DNA from: Amycolatopsis lurida
GTDB lineage: Bacteria > Actinomycetota > Actinomycetes > Mycobacteriales > Pseudonocardiaceae
Length of the DNA: 64,000 nt
Direction: 5' to 3'
NCBI RefSeq assembly: GCF_900105055.1
Contig: NZ_FNTA01000004.1
Location: 5,983,501 to 6,047,500, forward strand
The translations under genes were made by a program, and so were the position numbers. Position 1 is the first letter of the stretch, and the number at the start of each line of letters is the position of its first letter. Below, piece after piece: positions 48,057 to 56,562 of the stretch. The notes below the pieces were generated by a model. The model was not told the origin of the DNA. It saw nothing but the letters and a program-made list of their open reading frames with translations, and ran no database searches.

Positions 48057-48903
48057 ACTCGTCCTTGTTCTGCTCGGCGTCGGTCTCGTCGGCGGGCTGG
48101 CCCTCATCGTCGCCGGAGCGTTCGGTGTCGGTCGACGGCGAAAGCTCGTCTTCCAGCCGAAGGCACTTCGGCGGCATCGTGGCCTGCGCTGGCGAGGACC
48201 ACTCGCGCTGTCAGCCGGCGCTCTGGTCTGGCTTGTCTCCGGCTGGCCGATCGCCGGAGTAGCCATCACGATCTTCATCGTCTTCCTACCGTGGCTCTTC
48301 TCAGCGGGAGCGATAGCCAAACAGCGGATCGAGCGACTGGAAGGCATGGAAACCTGGCTGCGACGACTCAGCGACGCCATGGTGGCGGGCAACACAGGGC
48401 TCGTCAGCGCCATACAGAGTTCCACCCGCGAAGCGCCTGCCTGTCTCGCCCGCGAGCTGACCACACTGGCGCACCGCCTGCGGACTTGGGATGTGCAGGA
48501 AGCCCTGCTCGAGTTCGCCGACGACATGGACGACCAGATCGGGGATGCCGCGGTGGCCGGCCTCTGCGTCGCGCACCGCCAAGGCTCAGGGGTCGCCGGC
48601 CTGCTGCGTACGCTCGCTCGCCAGGTTGCCGAGGACATCGTCGCTCGCCGGACCGCGGAATCCGAACGGGCCCGAAGGCGGTCTACCGCGCGGGTCTTGC
48701 TCGGCATCTGGGCGGCGATGTTCTTGGGGATCGCTCTCTTCGGTAGCTCGATGTACACCTCGGCCTACGCCACTCCAGTTGGGCAGGTTGTCCTGGCTGT
48801 GGTGCTCGGGTTGGTAGGTGCTTCCGCGGTATGGCTGCGCCAGTTGGGCCTCGAGCCGCCTGCCGCCCGATTCCTTTCCGCGCGGGTCCGGCGGCGGACA
48901 TGA
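48049..48903 (+). CDS. TadB-like inner-membrane platform protein
   Basis: A 284-residue protein starting at ATG 48049 inside the end of the ATPase gene. N-terminal helices (LVLVLLGVGLVGGLALIVAG, and LALSAGALVWLVSGWPIAGV) are followed by a cytoplasmic T2SSF domain (about residues 95-225, including ERLEGMETWLRRLSDAMVAG) and two C-terminal helices. TadB and TadC form the platform through which the pilus ATPase works. The stop overlaps the next ATG. Confidence 0.85.
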   Translation: MPELVLVLLGVGLVGGLALIVAGAFGVGRRRKLVFQPKALRRHRGLRWRGPLALSAGALVWLVSGWPIAGVAITIFIVFLPWLFSAGAIAKQRIERLEGMETWLRRLSDAMVAGNTGLVSAIQSSTREAPACLARELTTLAHRLRTWDVQEALLEFADDMDDQIGDAAVAGLCVAHRQGSGVAGLLRTLARQVAEDIVARRTAESERARRRSTARVLLGIWAAMFLGIALFGSSMYTSAYATPVGQVVLAVVLGLVGASAVWLRQLGLEPPAARFLSARVRRRT

Positions 48904-49766
48904 GCACGCTCGGTCAACTCATCCTGCTGGCGCTGGGAATCGCCGGAGGAACGACACTGGTCATCGCGGCCTACGTGCCGGGGCGCCTCAGGCTCAGCGA
49001 TGTCCTGAACGGTCCGCGTGTCGTCTCGGGCAGCTCGTCGCTGAATCCAGCCTTGCGATCGGTGATCCGGTTCGCCGACCGGTGTGGGGCGAGGGCACCG
49101 ACCACAGATCTCGAGCTTGTCGACAGGACACGCGAATCTTTCACGCTGAACCGCATCGGCTGTGCGTCTGCCGGCACCCTGGCGGTTCCGCTGACGGGCG
49201 CCGCACTCGCCGTCCTCGGTGCTGGGGCACCGGTCTTCCTGACGGGAGCGATGTCGCTGTGCGCGGCAGCATTCGGCTGGACGCTTCCGCGACTCCTGCT
49301 GCGCGCGAAGGCGCAGAAAGCACGGGCTGCGTTCCGAGAGGCACTGGTCGCCTACGCACACCTCGTCACTCTCGGGCGTCTCGGTGACCGCGGTCCGGTC
49401 GAGGCGATGCGGTATCCGGCGTCGTTGGGTGAAGGCTGGGCGTTTCATCGGATCCGGCTGGCGATGAACGAAGCGTCCTTGCGCGGCCGGATGCCGTGGG
49501 AAGGGCTTGAGCGCCTCGCTGATGAGCTGGGTGTTCGTGAACTCAGGGATCTCGGCCGCATCATCACCAGCGCGAGCGAGGGTGGAGCGAGCATCGCGGA
49601 CACCCTGCGCTCGAAAGCGGCATCGATTTCCCAACAAGGCCTGGCGGATCAGAAGACCGGCTCGTCGATCCGTTCGGATCGGATGGACATGCCGATCGCG
49701 GTGATGGGCCTGGCGTTCATCGTCTTCCTAGCTTTCCCTGGCATCTTCACGATGCTCAGCACCTGA
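48900..49766 (+). CDS. TadC-like inner-membrane platform protein
   Basis: A 288-residue T2SSF-family protein from ATG 48900 (ATGA overlap with TadB). It has an N-terminal helix, a helical pair in the middle (GTLAVPLTGAALAVLGAGAP, TGAMSLCAAAFGWTLPRLLL), the cytoplasmic F domain (AFREALVAYAHLVTLGRLGD, then RELRDLGRIITSASEGGASI) and a C-terminal helix (MPIAVMGLAFIVFLAFPGIF). This is the usual partner of TadB. Confidence 0.85.
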   Translation: MSTLGQLILLALGIAGGTTLVIAAYVPGRLRLSDVLNGPRVVSGSSSLNPALRSVIRFADRCGARAPTTDLELVDRTRESFTLNRIGCASAGTLAVPLTGAALAVLGAGAPVFLTGAMSLCAAAFGWTLPRLLLRAKAQKARAAFREALVAYAHLVTLGRLGDRGPVEAMRYPASLGEGWAFHRIRLAMNEASLRGRMPWEGLERLADELGVRELRDLGRIITSASEGGASIADTLRSKAASISQQGLADQKTGSSIRSDRMDMPIAVMGLAFIVFLAFPGIFTMLST

Positions 49767-49783
49767 AATAGAGGAGAAAGCCC

Positions 49784-50002
49784 ATGATCAAAACAGCGGT
49801 CGCCCGCCTGCAGTTCGCCGTACTCACGCTCGGATGTCTCTTGCAGAAGCGCGGATCACAGTTCGTGCGTGAGGGCGAGCGAGGCGACGAGAACATCACC
49901 AAAGCCATCTACGCCGTACTCGGTCTCGTGCTGGCCACCGCGATCGCCGGGGCGGTCACGGCCTTCGTGAACGGCAAGCTGCCGCTGATCGGAGGGCAAT
50001 GA
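49784..50002 (+). CDS. Flp pilin-like small protein
   Basis: A 72-residue protein with AGGAGAAA 8 bases before ATG 49784. A hydrophilic leader of about 32 residues ends in GERGDENITK, followed by one hydrophobic helix (IYAVLGLVLATAIAGAVTAF) and a short tail. This is the design of class IVb (Flp) prepilins, which are cut by a prepilin peptidase in front of the helix. The leader is longer than usual. The same RGDEN-type sequence precedes the helix of the next protein. It is probably the major pilin. Confidence 0.7.
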   Translation: MIKTAVARLQFAVLTLGCLLQKRGSQFVREGERGDENITKAIYAVLGLVLATAIAGAVTAFVNGKLPLIGGQ

Positions 50003-50394
50003 ACCTCCGATGTCGCGCCACCCAGCTGACCGGCGAGCGCGGCGACGAAAACGTGTCGGCAATCCTCGGCCTGACCGTACTTCTCCTGGTCACCTGGGTC
50101 GTCTTGCAAGCCGTTGTGCTCTTCCTGGGGCGAAACGTGGCCTTGGAGGCGGCGCGAGATGGTCTCAACGCCGCACGCCTGCCTCCCGTCGACGTTGCGG
50201 CCGCTGAGCAGCACGCCCAGAACTACGTCAGCCGGGTGACTGGCAGCTGGCTGTCCAATGTGAACGCCGAAGCCACCAGCGACGGCCGGAACGTCACCGT
50301 CATTGTCACCGCTGAGGCCGCCTCGCTCGTACCGTTTGCGCGGTTCACGGTGAGCCAACTGGCTTCCGGGCCGATCGAGCAGCTGACGCCATGA
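49999..50394 (+). CDS. TadE-like pseudopilin
   Basis: A 131-residue protein overlapping the previous stop. A short leader with GERGDENVSA is followed by a helix (ILGLTVLLLVTWVVLQAVVL) and then FLGRNVALEAARDGLNAARL, the typical TadE pattern of a helix running into an amphipathic segment. An external beta-rich part follows (GRNVTVIVTAEAASLVPFAR). TadE-type pseudopilins are minor pilus components processed by prepilin peptidase. Confidence 0.8.
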   Translation: MNLRCRATQLTGERGDENVSAILGLTVLLLVTWVVLQAVVLFLGRNVALEAARDGLNAARLPPVDVAAAEQHAQNYVSRVTGSWLSNVNAEATSDGRNVTVIVTAEAASLVPFARFTVSQLASGPIEQLTP

Positions 50395-50804
50395 AGCGCG
50401 GGGATCGCGGCGACGTGAACGTCGAAGTCGTGATCGGTGTGTCGGCGTTGATCGTCCTCTTCGGACTCGCGCTGGTCGGAATGCGGGTCATCACCGCGGA
50501 ATCCGCGGTGAACGAGGCAGCCCGCTCCGCCGCACGCGCCGCTTCCATCGCCCGTGACGGCCATGCCGCGGCGTCGGCCGCCGAGGCACGGGCGCGAGCT
50601 GTCATCGCTCAACAGGGCTTGAACTGCGCCGAGCTCAACATCGCCGTCGATGCTCGTGACTTCGCCAAGCCGCTCGGCGAGACCGGCTACGTGATCGCCA
50701 TCGTCAGCTGTGAGATCACGTTCGGCGATCTCATGATCCCGGGTTCGCGACTCGCCGCTTCCGAGTTCCGATCGCCGATCGATCGCTACGGAGCCCGTCG
50801 ATGA
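50391..50804 (+). CDS. TadE-like pseudopilin
   Basis: A 137-residue protein from ATG 50391 (ATGA overlap). The leader is KRGDRGDVNVEV, the helix is VIGVSALIVLFGLALVGMRV, and then ESAVNEAARSAARAASIAR, again the TadE pattern. The external part has two cysteines (LNCAEL and VSCEIT) that could form a disulphide. It is coupled to the genes on either side. Confidence 0.8.
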   Translation: MKRGDRGDVNVEVVIGVSALIVLFGLALVGMRVITAESAVNEAARSAARAASIARDGHAAASAAEARARAVIAQQGLNCAELNIAVDARDFAKPLGETGYVIAIVSCEITFGDLMIPGSRLAASEFRSPIDRYGARR

Positions 50805-51205
50805 TCCGCTTGGGTGGTGAACGTGGCTCCGTCTCGGTGTGGCTGGTCGGGCTGAGCCTGGCCCTGATCATCGCCATCGGGTGGGCGGTCGACGGCAGTC
50901 GCAAAGCCCAAGCCCATTCGGAGGCGACGTCGGTCGCCGAAGAAGCCGCGCGCGCCGCCGGGCAGGCACTCCGCGTGCAGGCTGTTGCCTCGGGCCAGGT
51001 CGCAGAAGTCAACCCGCAGCAAGCCGTCGCTGAAGCGGAGCGTTACCTCGCGGCGACGGGCGTTGCCGGAAGCGCTGCCGTGCAGGGTAACCGGATCGTC
51101 GTCGACACCACGATCACCAGAACCACGATCTTCCTTAGCATCATCGGAGTTTCGGAATTCTCCGTGCACGGCCGTGGCGCCGCCGATCTGGTTTCCGACA
51201 GATAG
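50801..51205 (+). CDS. TadE/TadG-like pilus protein
   Basis: A 134-residue protein from ATG 50801. The leader GGERGSVSVW precedes a helix (LVGLSLALIIAIGWAVDGSR), followed by QAHSEATSVAEEAARAAGQA and an external domain with GVAGSAAVQGNRIVVDTTIT. This is the RGSVSxx start of actinobacterial TadG/Rv3660c-locus-type proteins. It is the last of four pilin-like genes; the LysM-BTAD gene starts 10 bp later. Confidence 0.8.
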   Translation: MIRLGGERGSVSVWLVGLSLALIIAIGWAVDGSRKAQAHSEATSVAEEAARAAGQALRVQAVASGQVAEVNPQQAVAEAERYLAATGVAGSAAVQGNRIVVDTTITRTTIFLSIIGVSEFSVHGRGAADLVSDR

Positions 51206-51215
51206 GAGCGCCGCT

Positions 51216-53921
51216 ATGAGAAGTCTTCCGCGAATCCTCCTCGGTATCTTGGGTCTGGTTCTGCTCGTCGTCGGGCCGCCGCTTCTCCTGTGGACGTTCA
51301 GGTCGGTGTTCCTGCCAGACCACGTGCCAGCCATCCACGAGGTCGTCGGCTGGATCACCGAGCGAGACAGCGGCCAGGTGTTCCTTCTAGTGGTGGCGGT
51401 CGCCGGAGTGATCGCCTGGTTGGAACTCGTCGTCGCCGTCGTACTCGAATGCGTCGCACTCGCGCGTGGCATGGCCGCGCCGCGACTGCCCGGATTCCGC
51501 TGGGCTCAACGACTCGTGGCCGGTGTCCTCTTCGGGCTGCTTGTCGGTACGACTGCTGCGGAGGCCTCGCAGCCTGCCGCCCCGCCTTCCATCATCGCCC
51601 CGCAGGTCTCCGATCAGAGAAGCCACCAGACCACGGATAAGGCTGAGCCTTCGCCCGTCGGCGGGTACACAGTCGTTCCCGGCGACTCGCTGATGAGGAT
51701 CGCGGCGGAACAGCTCGGTGACGAGAGTCGCTACCAGGAGATCTTCGATCTGAATCAGGGCCGTCGTCAGGCTGACGGAGAGGTTCTCCGCAGCATCGAC
51801 TTGATCAAGCCCGGGTGGCGCCTAGCGCTGCCTGCCGAACCACCACAGTGCGTCGAAGTCGTGGTCGATGCAGGTGACACGTTGACTCAGATTGCTCGGA
51901 AGCATCTGGGCTCGGCCGCTCGGTACGTCGAGATCTTCGAACTCAACCGAGGTCGGCCGCTGCCCGGAGGTCATATTCTGGCCAGCCCGGATCTGATCTA
52001 TCCAGGCGATGTCCTCCAACTTCCCGCGGCGGCAACGCCTGGGCACGGCGGGGGAGCAGGGGCTGGAGGCCCGGTTTCCGCTGAGGTCGCGCCACCTGGC
52101 TGTGGCCCCGAGGCGGCGCCGCCAGCTGCCCGAGCACCGGAACCGAATACACCCCTGCCGGAGCAAGCGCCACCACCAACCCCTGCTCCTGCGCCCATCG
52201 AGGTCGCTTCCGACAGCAACGACAGCGTCGTACCCCTCGCCGCCATCGGGCTTGGAGGGCTTCTTGCCGCCGGTATTCTGACGGTCCTCGCCCGGCGCAG
52301 GATGCTCGCTCAACGACGTCGTCGTCCTAGACAGCGAATCCGCCGTCCACCACCCACGGATCTGGAGACCGCGCTCCGAAAGGCCGAGGAACCTGCCACC
52401 GCCGAAGCTCTTGACCTCGCGCTGCGCAGGCTCGCTTATCGCGTCCGAGAGAAGGGCACCTCGCTGCCGATAGTCCGGTCTGCGGTGGTAGGCGGCCGCG
52501 GCATGGTCCTGTATCCACAGGGACACAGAGAATCCTTCACCGATTCGCTCGAAGCCGATGAACTGGCCAGGATTCCAGCACCCTATCCGGCGCTTGTCAC
52601 AGTCGGCCACGATTCTCGCCGTGACCTTGTCATGGTCAACCTCGCGGAGATCGGCACGATCACGCTCGACGGCACTGTGGACGAAGTCGAGCCAGTCCTG
52701 TTGGCCATCGCCTGGGAACTGATGACGTCGGCCTGGTCCATGCCGGTCCCTGTGACGCTGGTCGGCTTCGGGCGCTCAACCGCTGCGCACAACCCTGATC
52801 GCTTCCGTCACTTCACGTCTGTTGACGAGTTCTCCGAGGCAGAGACGTCACCAACGGGTGTAGTCCTGTCCACTGAAGCTTTCGACGTGGAACAGCATGC
52901 GTGCCTTGCCGCCGTGGTCGCTGCCGACGTGTCGGTCTCGGATGGTTGGCGGCTGGATGTTTCCGCGAAGTCCACGTTGGTCGACGACCTCGGGATCGAA
53001 GTCGAGCTCCAGCGCTTGACCGTCGAGCAAGCGGAGGAACTCATCGCGACGCTCATTGCCGAGGTCGACGCCGAGCAGGTACCTGCGGGTGAGTACCTGG
53101 ATGTTCCGTTCGTGCCGCCGTCGACAACGGGGCCCGAGCTGAGACTGCTCGGCCCGGTTGGGCTACACAACGTCGACCCGGCAAATGTCGAAGGCAAGAA
53201 GATCAACCGGCTCACCGAACTCGCCGCGTTCCTGCTTCTCCATCCCGGCGCGACCGCTGACGAAATCTCCCGACAGCTCGGAACGGACACCCGTCCCTGG
53301 TCCCCGGCGACCCGACAGGGCTACATATCCCGCTTGCGGACCTGGCTTGGTCACGACGAGAACGGCGATCTCTACCTGCCGAACATCGAGGCGAATGGAG
53401 GCGGCTACAGCCTGTCGACGTCGATGAACAGCGATTGGCATCGGTTCCGGCAACTCGCCAGCCCCGGGCTGAACCATGATGACTCAGACCGGCGGGCTCG
53501 GCTCGAAGCCGCATTGGAGCTCGTCACCGGCATGCCCTTCAGCAACATCGGGTCTGGCCGATACGCCTGGAACTCCTGGCATCAGCGAGAAATGATCGAC
53601 GCCATCGTCGATGTCGCTCACACCCTGGCCGAATCCTGCCAACAGTCCGGTGACCTACCAGCGGCACGTCGCGCTATCGTGCGAGGTCTCCTCGCCGAAC
53701 CCGTCAGCGAACTTCTCTATCGAGACCTTCTCCGCGTGGAGCACCGGGCGGGAAACCCCGCCGCGGTGAAAGCCACCGCCGACAAGCTGGCCGACATCGC
53801 GGTCGCACTCGACGTCGACCTCGACGAAGAAACCGCCGTGCTGGTGGACACCCTGCTCGGTCCTGGTGAAGGCAGACTCACCAGGGATTTACCTTGCACT
53901 CAACCGAATACGCCGCGATAG
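51216..53921 (+). CDS. membrane protein with two LysM domains and a BTAD domain
   Basis: A 901-residue protein from ATG 51216 (AGGAG about 8 bases upstream). Two or three N-terminal helices (about residues 8-30, 50-78, 95-112) lead to two LysM modules, GYTVVPGDSLMRIAAEQLGD and VEVVVDAGDTLTQIARKHLG (about 145-195 and 210-260). A Pro-rich linker, another helix (about 335-355) and a cytoplasmic half follow. The half ends in a bacterial transcriptional activation domain (about 735-890: LARSL-type helices such as RARLEAALELVTGMPF and LPAARRAIVRGLLAEPVSEL) preceded by a wHTH-like part. It could sense wall state and regulate or organise the pilus. The end abuts an IS element. Confidence 0.82.
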   Translation: MRSLPRILLGILGLVLLVVGPPLLLWTFRSVFLPDHVPAIHEVVGWITERDSGQVFLLVVAVAGVIAWLELVVAVVLECVALARGMAAPRLPGFRWAQRLVAGVLFGLLVGTTAAEASQPAAPPSIIAPQVSDQRSHQTTDKAEPSPVGGYTVVPGDSLMRIAAEQLGDESRYQEIFDLNQGRRQADGEVLRSIDLIKPGWRLALPAEPPQCVEVVVDAGDTLTQIARKHLGSAARYVEIFELNRGRPLPGGHILASPDLIYPGDVLQLPAAATPGHGGGAGAGGPVSAEVAPPGCGPEAAPPAARAPEPNTPLPEQAPPPTPAPAPIEVASDSNDSVVPLAAIGLGGLLAAGILTVLARRRMLAQRRRRPRQRIRRPPPTDLETALRKAEEPATAEALDLALRRLAYRVREKGTSLPIVRSAVVGGRGMVLYPQGHRESFTDSLEADELARIPAPYPALVTVGHDSRRDLVMVNLAEIGTITLDGTVDEVEPVLLAIAWELMTSAWSMPVPVTLVGFGRSTAAHNPDRFRHFTSVDEFSEAETSPTGVVLSTEAFDVEQHACLAAVVAADVSVSDGWRLDVSAKSTLVDDLGIEVELQRLTVEQAEELIATLIAEVDAEQVPAGEYLDVPFVPPSTTGPELRLLGPVGLHNVDPANVEGKKINRLTELAAFLLLHPGATADEISRQLGTDTRPWSPATRQGYISRLRTWLGHDENGDLYLPNIEANGGGYSLSTSMNSDWHRFRQLASPGLNHDDSDRRARLEAALELVTGMPFSNIGSGRYAWNSWHQREMIDAIVDVAHTLAESCQQSGDLPAARRAIVRGLLAEPVSELLYRDLLRVEHRAGNPAAVKATADKLADIAVALDVDLDEETAVLVDTLLGPGEGRLTRDLPCTQPNTPR

Positions 53922-53926
53922 GCATG

Positions 53927-53953
53927 GGGTCTGTCAAACGAGCGGTGTAACTC
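53927..53953 (+). repeat. left terminal inverted repeat of the IS256-like element
   Basis: GGGTCTGTCAAACG followed by AGCGGTGTAACTC. The reverse complement of 57436-57466 begins GGGACTGTAAAAC and ends CGGTGTAACTC, so the outer and inner blocks match with a 4-base length difference between them. Confidence 0.65.
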
Positions 53954-53966
53954 GGGTTGAAGGAAA

Positions 53967-54407
53967 TTACTTGCGTCCGGCGGCGAGTCGGCCGTCGAAG
54001 GCGATGTCGAACGCGTTCAGGGCGGGTTTCCAGCGCATGGTCCAGCGTTTGCGGCCGGTGCCGGTCGGGTCCAGGCTCATGATCGCCATGTAGACGCACT
54101 TGAGCGCGGCCTGCTCGTTGGGGAAGTGGCCACGGGCCTTCACGGCGCGGCGGATGCGGGCGTTGACGCTCTCGATCGCGTTGGTCGAGCAGATCACCCG
54201 GCGGATCTCCGGATCGAACGCGAGGAACGGCACGAACTCAGCCCAGGCGTTGTCCCACAACCGCACGATCGCCGGATACCGGCCGCCCCAGGCCTCGGTG
54301 AACTCGGCGAACCGCTCGCGCGCGGCGGACTCGGTCGGCGCGGTGTAGACCGGTGTGAGGGCCTTGGCGATCGCGTCCCAGTGCTGGCGGCCGGCGTAGC
54401 GGAAACT
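53967..54407 (-). CDS. IS256-family transposase, 3' exon
   Basis: The C-terminal 146 residues of the transposase, continuing from the 5' exon across the intron. It begins SFRYAGRQHWDAIAKALTPV and contains the catalytic Glu in CSTNAIESVNARIRRAVKAR, the third acidic residue of the DDE set. It ends with LNAFDIAFDGRLAAGRK. Joined at the intron junction, the reading frame is LLRN/SFRYAGRQ, exactly as in intact IS256 proteins, giving 435 residues in all. Confidence 0.85.
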   Translation of the reverse strand, partial: SFRYAGRQHWDAIAKALTPVYTAPTESAARERFAEFTEAWGGRYPAIVRLWDNAWAEFVPFLAFDPEIRRVICSTNAIESVNARIRRAVKARGHFPNEQAALKCVYMAIMSLDPTGTGRKRWTMRWKPALNAFDIAFDGRLAAGRK

Positions 54408-54470
54408 GTGGGGTCGACCCGCAGCGCGGTGCCGGTGTTGCCACCGGTCCGTTTCTGCGGGCCGCCCGCC

Positions 54471-54504
54471 GAACCCGGCGTGCCCGTCTCCGTGCACCGG
54501 GCTC
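54471..54504 (-). ncRNA. group II intron domain V
   Basis: A 34-nt hairpin, the usual domain V length, starting GAGCCCGG and ending CCGGGTTC on the minus strand, with the AGC catalytic triad near the 5' side and a GAGA-type terminal loop. It lies between the RT stop codon and domain VI, as it should. Confidence 0.85.
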
Positions 54505-54520
54505 TCCACGAGTGCCGTTG

Positions 54521-56017
54521 TTATGCCTTCCGGGCCATCCACGGGTTCGGGATCCTCGTGCCCCGGAATCGGTAACGCTGGATGCTCACCGTTGCGGGCT
54601 GGAAGAGTCGAACTCCGTTGCTGGTGGGCCACCACTGGCCGGGGCCGTAGTAGTGGCGGATGATCCACTTCGCGTTCCGGTTTGGGTGCTTGTTGCGTAG
54701 CCAGCGCCAAACTCTCCACCACAGATGGTGGTTCAGAGCGCCGAACGCCCGGCTGGAAGCACCATGTCGAAAGTAGATGGCCCAGCCGCGAGTTATCTGT
54801 CCTAAACGGACGAACAACTTGTTCGCGGCAAGGCTGGTTGTCTGCCGACCGGTGGCTGTGGTGACCTTCCGCCGAATCGCCGCCAGGGACTTCTTCGATG
54901 GATAGGTGTAGATCAGTCGCCGGTCGCTCCCTTTCTGCCGGTGTCGCTGGATGCGAAACCCGAGAAAATCGAAGCCCTCGTCGATGCCGGTGACCCGGGT
55001 TTTGTCAGGCGCCAGCCGCAACCCGACTTGCCCGAGTACCGTTTCGATCTCGTCGTAGAGGCTCTCGGCGTGCTGCCGGGTGCCAAAGACCATCACCACG
55101 AAGTCGTCCGCGTAACGGACCAGGCGATAGGTCGCGGCTCCACGCCGGGTGGCTCGCCAGCGTTGGGTCTGGGTGCCCATCGCCTCCCACCGGGCGCGGA
55201 AATGCTCGTCGAGAACACTCAGCGCGAGATTGGCCAGCAGCGGCGAAAGAATGCCGCCCTGGGGAGTGCCAGTGGTGGTGTCCCGGAAGTCGCGCAACTC
55301 ATCCAGCAGGCCCGCCTTCAGGAATGCCTTGATCAGCGCCAAGACACGCCGGTCTCCGACCCGGCCCCGCAGCCGGTCCATCAGGGCCGGATGCGAGATT
55401 TCGTCGAAGCAGGCGGCGATGTCACCCTCTAAGACCTGCTCATAGCCGCGTGCGGCATAGAAACGGATCTCCTCGATGGCGTCTTGGCATCGGCGTTGCG
55501 GGCGGAACCCGTAACTAGACGTGTCGAAGTCGGCTTCCAAGATAGGTTCCAGCACCAGTTTCAGGGACGCCTGGACGACGCGATCGCGCACTGTCGGGAT
55601 CCCCAGGCGGCGGGTTTTACCGATTGCCTTGGGAATCTGTGCGGTGCGCACCGGGGTTGGCCGAAACGTTCGATCCTTCAACGAGGACCGCAGTTCGGTC
55701 AGGAACCCCGTCACGCCGCGACCGCTGTTCTCGATCGACCACGCGGTGGCCCCGTCGATCCCAGCTGTCCTGGCGCCCTTGTTCTCCCGGACCCTGGTCC
55801 ACGCCATGACGAGGAACGCCGGGTCCGCCACGAGATTGAACAGATCATCAAAGCGACGGCCCCGGTCGGCCGTCGCCCAACGGTGCAGTTTGGTCTGAAT
55901 CTCCAGTACCCGCTCTCGCACCAGCAAAGGGCGGTCGAGCAGAGCGCCGATATTCACTGGCGCGTCTTCCGGCATGACAGCATCCTTCCCGCTCACATCG
56001 CTGCCGCCCTTCGCCAT
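54521..56017 (-). CDS. ltrA: group II intron reverse transcriptase/maturase
   Basis: A 498-residue intron-encoded protein. The RT domain (about residues 85-350) has RRLGIPTVRDRVVQASLKLV, the FRP motif in SSYGFRPQRRCQDAIEEI, EGDIAACFDEISH, GTPQGGILSPLLANLAL and the catalytic YADD in RLVRYADDFVVMVFG. A maturase (X/GIIM) domain follows (about 375-490: NKLFVRLGQITRGWAIYFRH). No HNH endonuclease domain is present, so mobility would use nicks or replication-fork primers, as known for endonuclease-free lineages. It is needed for splicing and retrohoming of the surrounding intron. Confidence 0.95.
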   Translation of the reverse strand: MAKGGSDVSGKDAVMPEDAPVNIGALLDRPLLVRERVLEIQTKLHRWATADRGRRFDDLFNLVADPAFLVMAWTRVRENKGARTAGIDGATAWSIENSGRGVTGFLTELRSSLKDRTFRPTPVRTAQIPKAIGKTRRLGIPTVRDRVVQASLKLVLEPILEADFDTSSYGFRPQRRCQDAIEEIRFYAARGYEQVLEGDIAACFDEISHPALMDRLRGRVGDRRVLALIKAFLKAGLLDELRDFRDTTTGTPQGGILSPLLANLALSVLDEHFRARWEAMGTQTQRWRATRRGAATYRLVRYADDFVVMVFGTRQHAESLYDEIETVLGQVGLRLAPDKTRVTGIDEGFDFLGFRIQRHRQKGSDRRLIYTYPSKKSLAAIRRKVTTATGRQTTSLAANKLFVRLGQITRGWAIYFRHGASSRAFGALNHHLWWRVWRWLRNKHPNRNAKWIIRHYYGPGQWWPTSNGVRLFQPATVSIQRYRFRGTRIPNPWMARKA

Positions 56018-56562
56018 GTGACCGGCTTTCCCGGCCTCGGACTACTACGGCGGCTCCGCCCCGTCCCGGCCCGATCGGCCGGCAGCGGACCCAGCCCCGC
56101 GCCACCACATAGGACACGCGGTCGCGCGAGGCGGAACCGGGACGGTTCCCGTGTTCACCTGTTACCGATCAACGAGTTAGGCGCCCAGCTATACCCCGGC
56201 GGCCCTCGGGATTACGCCGCAGACTTTCATCCCGAGCTGTCACAACCGACGGTTTCGATCATGACGGACGCTCCCATCGAAACAGTGAGAACGCGCACCG
56301 CGTCCCGGCCCTGATCCACCAGGTTCGAGCCGGTTCTTGCTAACGAGGCTTCACCGCTGGTTCCTCACGTACACCTTCTCGTCTCGCTCGCCGAACCCGC
56401 ACCATCCGGTGGTACTGGCACGTCCCGGCTTTGTCAGGGCCGCTTCCACCCTCCCCGTCGCTCCACGAGTCAGGCTGCCCTCAGCTTCACCGAACCGCTG
56501 CGACGGCCCAGCGTCGAAGGTCTCCCACCCCCGATCGAAATAACAGGCGCCTCACGGCGCAC

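Larger units (their letters stand above)
54408..56562 (-). mobile_element. complete group II intron (2155 bp)
   Basis: On the minus strand the intron begins GTGCGCC at 56562 (consensus GUGYG) and ends in AC at 54408 (consensus AY). It contains an encoded RT/maturase, domain V (54471-54504) and a domain VI with a CCCGCAG/CTGCGGG stem and a CCGGTG-GCAA-CACCGG hairpin. Splicing would join CTGCGCAAC to AGTTTCCGC and restore the transposase frame. It therefore looks functional. Confidence 0.9.

Noticed and set aside
47196..48758. 520-codon open frame on the minus strand
   Set aside because: It is antisense to the secretion-ATPase and TadB-like genes, which have unmistakable motifs. High GC keeps the shadow frame open.
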